A stretch of DNA of 64,000 nt, from assembly GCA_024036415.1 (NCBI GenBank), contig JAMWET010004071.1:1-64000 (forward strand), read 5' to 3'. The translations under genes were made by a program, and so were the position numbers. The DNA comes from Prochilodus magdalenae (Eukaryota; Chordata; Actinopteri; Characiformes; Prochilodontidae). Below, one piece after another: positions 59,850-64,000 of the stretch; within the stretch, counting starts at the first letter, position 1, and each line of letters opens with the position of its first letter. The notes under the pieces were generated by a model. It was not told the DNA's origin. It worked only from the letters and a program-made list of their open reading frames with translations, and searched no databases.

Positions 59850-60330
59850 CACAATGTCAAACCTACCCACCAAGTTTCATTTCTGTCGGTTGATTCATTC
59901 TGGGTGTAGCGGAAATGTGTTGACCTGCGAAACTGCTCCTTCACACATTTAGGGTGAAGCAGCCTGTCGCTGAAGGAGCTACCCAGTGCTGCCAGAGTCT
60001 CATCCATAGGGTGGGAGTCATTCTCCAGCATGGCTGCCAGCTTGACTAACATTCTCCTGTCTCCCACCCCCTACAGTGGGTCTAAGGGGCTTCCCAGGAC
60101 AGAGCTGGCCTTTTAGAAGTTTGTTTAGTCTGCTGTAGAGATGCTGCTGATGCCACCAATGAAGAACGTCCTGCGGAGCGCCCTGCGCACTCCACATGGC
60201 CACAGTCTCTTGAGTAGGTACAGTCTGCTTTGACCTTTTTGGAGAGTGCGATAGAGTTAGCTGACCAGTCCAGTTTGTTGTTTAGGTGAACACCCAGGTA
60301 CTTATAATAGTCCACCCTCTAAATGTCTAT
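59850..60330 (-). pseudogene. LINE reverse-transcriptase C-terminal fragment
   Basis: The minus strand reads YKYLGVHLNNKLDWSANS near its 5' end and, in another frame, MLENDSHPMDETLAALGSSF and LLHPKC, both characteristic of the region after the RT domain in fish LINEs. Frameshifted. Confidence 0.65.
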
Positions 60331-60365
60331 TCCTTGGATATATATAAATATATATAAATATATAT

Positions 60366-60866
60366 ATAGCTCTAAAAAATAGATCCCAAAATGATCAGTG
60401 TCTCTACTTGTACAGGTTCTGGGTTTGTGTTGGACCAGAATCCCTCAGTTCTGTTTGATTCTCTACACTACTGGAACCATCTCTCCCAAACTCCAGATCA
60501 GATATTGTATTAGATCTGTGTATTTAGAAAATCACTAATGACCTCCAGAAGCCTGTTTTTAGAACCATGCTCGCTGTGCGTTTCACCCCAGCCACCGCTC
60601 GCCAGTCTCTCTGTAGGTCACCTGAGGTCATCTTACGGTGGTTAAGGGACATTGGAATGAGGTGGCGCTCATCACGGTCAGTAGAGAGGGGGTTTGGCCC
60701 TCTGCCAGTCTGTAGCTGTGTTGTCCTGTGTGTTTGCTGCTGGACCTTGTTCTTATGAACCAGACGCTCACTGTATCTACCAGTAAAGCTAGAACCCCAC
60801 CTTCTGTTCCTCACTAAGAACCTACTGTACATGTGGAGGTGCTCTCTTATTAATTTCCAGAGCTGT
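60366..60866. mobile_element. Tc1/mariner-type MITE
   Basis: Ends agctctaaaaaatagat and its complement near attaatttccagagct, flanked by TA-rich sequence. Internal minus frames (60524-60832) look like Tc1 HTH debris at best. Confidence 0.55.
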
Positions 60867-60907
60867 ATATATGTGTTGCTATATATATATATATATATAT
60901 ATACACA

Positions 60908-61735
60908 GCAAAAACTAGAGTAGTGAATGATCTCCTGATGTCACTCGATAGTGGTCAGATCTCTATATTAGCTCTTTTAGATCTCAGTGCTGCTTTCGAT
61001 TCTATTGACCACGCCATCCTCTTTGACCGACTAGAACATCAGTTTGGCGTTAAAGGACAGGCTTTATTCTGATTCAGATTGTATCTGACTGACCGCTATC
61101 AGTTTATTAGTCTCAACAATAAGCACTCTAATCATACACTAGTAAGATATGGTGTTCCTCAAGGGTCAGTGCTTGGGCCACTTCTTTTTTCCCTTTACAT
61201 GCAGCCTCTTGGCAACTTTATCCATAGTTTCGACGTCAGCTTTCACTGCTATGCTGACGACACGCAACTATATATAACGGCCAAAACAAACGAGGCTTTA
61301 AACCTAAATAAACTTGAAAAATGCATTAATAACATCAGAAACTGGATGGCTAACAATGTCCTTCAGCTTAATCCAAGCAACACTGAGGTCCTGCTCCTCG
61401 GCCCTAATGCAGAAAGAACCAAACTCTCGTTTTGAATTTAGACGGTCGCACTATTACTCCTAGCTCCACTCTGAAAAATCTAGGCGCCATCTTTGATACC
61501 AGCTTGTCTTTTGATGCACTTGTCTGTAACACAGTTAGGACAGCATTCTTCCATCTGCGGAATATCGCTAAATTACGCAATATCCTATACTAAAAGACAC
61601 GGAAAAGCTGGTGCATGGCTTTATAACTTCTAGGCTGGATTATTGTAACACCCTTTTAGCCGGATGCACAAATAAGGCTCTACATAAGCTCCAGCTCGTC
61701 CAGAATGCAGCTGCTAGAACCTTACCAGAACAAAA
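60908..61735 (+). pseudogene. L2-type LINE reverse-transcriptase fragment
   Basis: Starts abruptly after a (TA)n run, so it is 5'-truncated. In order: ILALLDLSAAFDSIDHAILF, a stop within the next motif near 61070, then an open frame 61079-61435 with [20 protein letters not shown] and the catalytic [11 protein letters not shown], then broken frames such as [12 protein letters not shown]. This is the reverse transcriptase of an L2/jockey-type LINE, inactive through truncation, an in-frame stop and frameshifts. Its 3' flank (to about 61950) matches 21500-21660. Confidence 0.85.
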
Positions 61736-61979
61736 AACTATGATCACATTTCCCCAATACTGTCCTCCGTTCGGGAATCAGACACACTCTCCAGCTAACC
61801 GTAGGTCAGGCCTCTAAATGCTAGTCAATTAATAAGCTCCCGTCCGACTCCCATGTCATCCATTCCACTCAGTTAGCTTAGTGAAGGAACCATGTTTGTG
61901 TTACATAGGTTATGGTGTTAATTAGGTTCTAGTGCTTGTCCCTCCACCACATCCTGCTTATGAAGCCCTCCTCTTAGGA

Positions 61980-62580
61980 GTTATGAAAGTGGCCACCCTA
62001 GAGGGAGGATAACTAACAACTTGGCTGGAGTCCTTGGCAGCTTCTGCCTGTAGCTGGAACGCTGGACTCCGCTGTTCATGATGTGATGTGATGGGACTGA
62101 GGCACGGGGGGAGATTGGGTCGTGGGGGGATTGCAAAAGCATTGTCCCTGGAATTAACAATGAGGATGTGTGTTTATAAGGTCTTACGTTGGATAAAGGA
62201 GGGATTTCAGGCTTGATCTTCCTGCCACACTTCAGTGATCCCTTAGATCTGTTTCTACTTGTCAAGTGGCGGAGAACCAAAGCAGACGGGCGTTTTTCAC
62301 CATACACGAGTCATTCGATCCACAAAACCGAAGCCATAATGAGACCAGCGGCCTGAGCTTCTCCTGTGGGTTTGTTTATAGGGGTTTGGGTGATTCATGT
62401 GTTCACACGTAACCAGAAAACAAAGCCTCTGAGGCCATTTAACATGCTGAAATGATGACACCCTTAGGGTTAGTTCAGTTAGGACACGTGTGATCATAAC
62501 TCCAAACTGTCACACAGCACAGACCTACGTCAGAGCCTTTAATCACGGATAGAGGAAACGGTGCCTCTAGCAGCTTTAGA
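61980..62580. other. No recognised feature
   Basis: Mixed sequence after the LINE; short frames on both strands without motifs. Confidence 0.4.
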
Positions 62581-62599
62581 CACCATTTACATTTTGAGA

Positions 62600-63590
62600 T
62601 AGTATAATGATATAGAATCACAAAATAATGACTTACATAGTATCTAGAAATAATGACTTCAACTGAATTGTTTCTTAAAATTATATAATATCTCAGAATA
62701 ATGACTTAGCAACTCAAAATAATGAGATAATATCTTAAAATAATGACTTAGCATTTCAAAATAATCAGATTTCCAAAATAATGACGTAGTAACTCAAAAT
62801 AATGAAATATCTCAGAATAATGACTTAGCAACTCAAAATAATGAGATAATATCTCAAAATAATGAGATAATATTTCAAAATAATGATGTAGTAACTCAAA
62901 ATAATGAGATAATATTTCAAAATAATGACTTAGCATTTAAAAATAATCAGATATTTCAAAATAATGACATAGTAACTCAAAATAATGAAATATCTCAGAA
63001 TAATGACTTAGCAACTCAAAATAATGAGATAATATTTCAAAATAATGATGTAGTAACTCAAATTAATGAGATAATATTTCAAAATAATGACTTAGCATTT
63101 CAAAATAATCAGATATTTCAAAATAATGACGTAGTAACTCAAAATAATGAGATAATATTTCAAAATAATGACTTAGCAACTCGAATTAATGAGATAATAT
63201 TTCAAAATAATGAGATAATATTTTTAAAAAATGACTTAGCAACTCAAATTAATGAGATAATATTTCAAAATAATGACTTAGCATTTCAAAATAATCTGAT
63301 ATTTCAAAATAATGACTTAGCAACTCAAAATAATGAGATAATATTTCAAAATAATGGCGTAGCAGCTCAAAATAATGAGATAATATTTCAAAATAATGAT
63401 GTAGCAACTCAAAATAATGAGATAATATTTCAAAATAATGACTTAGCAACTCAAAATAATGACATTATATCTTAAAATAATGACTTAGCAACTCAAAATA
63501 ATGAGATTATATCTCAAAATAATGACTTAGCAACTCAAAATTATGAGATAATATTTCAAAATAATGAAGTAGCAGCTCAAAACAATGTGT
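62600..63590. repeat. A/T-rich minisatellite based on caaaataatga
   Basis: Units of about 21 bases alternate (tttcaaaataatgacttagc and actcaaaataatgagataat), giving a higher-order period near 42 bases over about 1 kb. The minus-strand LSHYFEILSHYFE frames come from it. Confidence 0.95.
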
Positions 63591-63769
63591 CTAACCTGTG
63601 TCTCTGCCCTCCAGTCATGTAGAAGTCTTTTTCCACCAGGCTTTATTTTTACTGAATGGGGACCAAAGGCCCCATTTTTTGCCCCATTAAAAAGTAAATA
63701 ATGACAGATGCAGATCATACCATGTACAATTAAAGCTCTATTTCACATTCTATTTTATTTAGTACAGAA

Positions 63770-63960
63770 GCTCAGCCCTACATGGACCACCACAGCCCTC
63801 CCCAGCCCACCCTGGCCCTCCCTAATCCAGCCCGACCTTCTCCAGCCCAGTCTGGCCTTCTCCGTCCAAAACCACCCCACCCCAGTCAACCCAAAAGCCC
63901 AATCTCCAGCTCTGACCACCCCAGCCAAACTCAAACCACCCCTTTGTAAGCCACCACCTC
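63770..63960. repeat. C-rich degenerate tandem repeat
   Basis: Repeated ccagccc / ccctccc / ccaccac units; the glycine-rich minus-strand frame at the window end is a product of this. Confidence 0.6.
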
Positions 63961-64000
63961 TATATAAACCACCACCACTACAGAGGAAGTTAACACCCAT

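Noticed and set aside
62748..63449. LSHYFEI-repeat proteins on the minus strand
   Set aside because: Translation of an A/T-rich minisatellite.

Overview
The window reads as eukaryotic, intron-rich, repeat-rich vertebrate DNA, most likely a teleost fish. The evidence is long introns with GT..AG exons, abundant Tc1/mariner relics and MITEs, hAT MITEs, an L2-type LINE with a YADD reverse transcriptase, tRNA-like SINEs, and long (TA)n, (CA)n and (TTA)n arrays. The exact species cannot be read from the sequence; an ostariophysan fish (characin, catfish or cyprinid relative) is only a guess from the repeat style. There is no bacterial or viral gene organisation.

The only convincing host genes are three head-to-tail, plus-strand copies of one small type I membrane-protein gene that I cannot assign to a named family. 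Copy 1 (838-3872) lacks its first two exons because the window starts inside its intron 2. Copy 2 (9924-14477) has all exons. Copy 3 (32702-46102) is a diverged paralogue spread over 13 kb. All share one exon plan: a signal-peptide start exon (phase 1 out), an extracellular exon, a second extracellular exon, a 19-nt microexon, a transmembrane exon, and tail exon(s). About five cysteines keep their positions across copies 2 and 3. The cytoplasmic tails contain tyrosines, and the loci carry several tail-altering lesions or splice choices: a frameshift inside the copy 2 membrane segment, the same in-frame TAG in tail exon 6 of copies 1 and 2, and two competing acceptors in copy 3, one of which creates a stop. 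The family looks like a fast-evolving surface receptor or ligand cluster; that role is inference.

Layout: 1-4.5 kb copy 1; 4.6-9.7 kb repeats ((TA)n, a Tc1 MITE, a ~170-bp tandem array, a degenerate minisatellite); 9.7-15.4 kb promoter and copy 2; about 15.4-22.9 kb a stretch that looks like unpolished, insertion-rich long-read sequence; 23-32 kb (CA)n arrays, Tc1 relics, a hAT MITE and a large inverted-repeat element; 32.4-46.8 kb copy 3 with TE-filled introns; 46.8-64 kb no convincing host gene, with a broken Tc1 transposase, LINE fragments, a 73-bp minisatellite of about 40 units over 3.7 kb, a MITE, an L2-like reverse-transcriptase fragment and an A/T-rich minisatellite.

Copies 1 and 2 lie in a direct duplication about 10.8 kb apart. 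Each carries a transposon the other lacks (Tc1-type MITE in copy 1 intron 3; hAT-type MITE in copy 2 intron 6), so both insertions probably post-date the duplication. Most long reading frames in the window come from simple repeats and are not genes.
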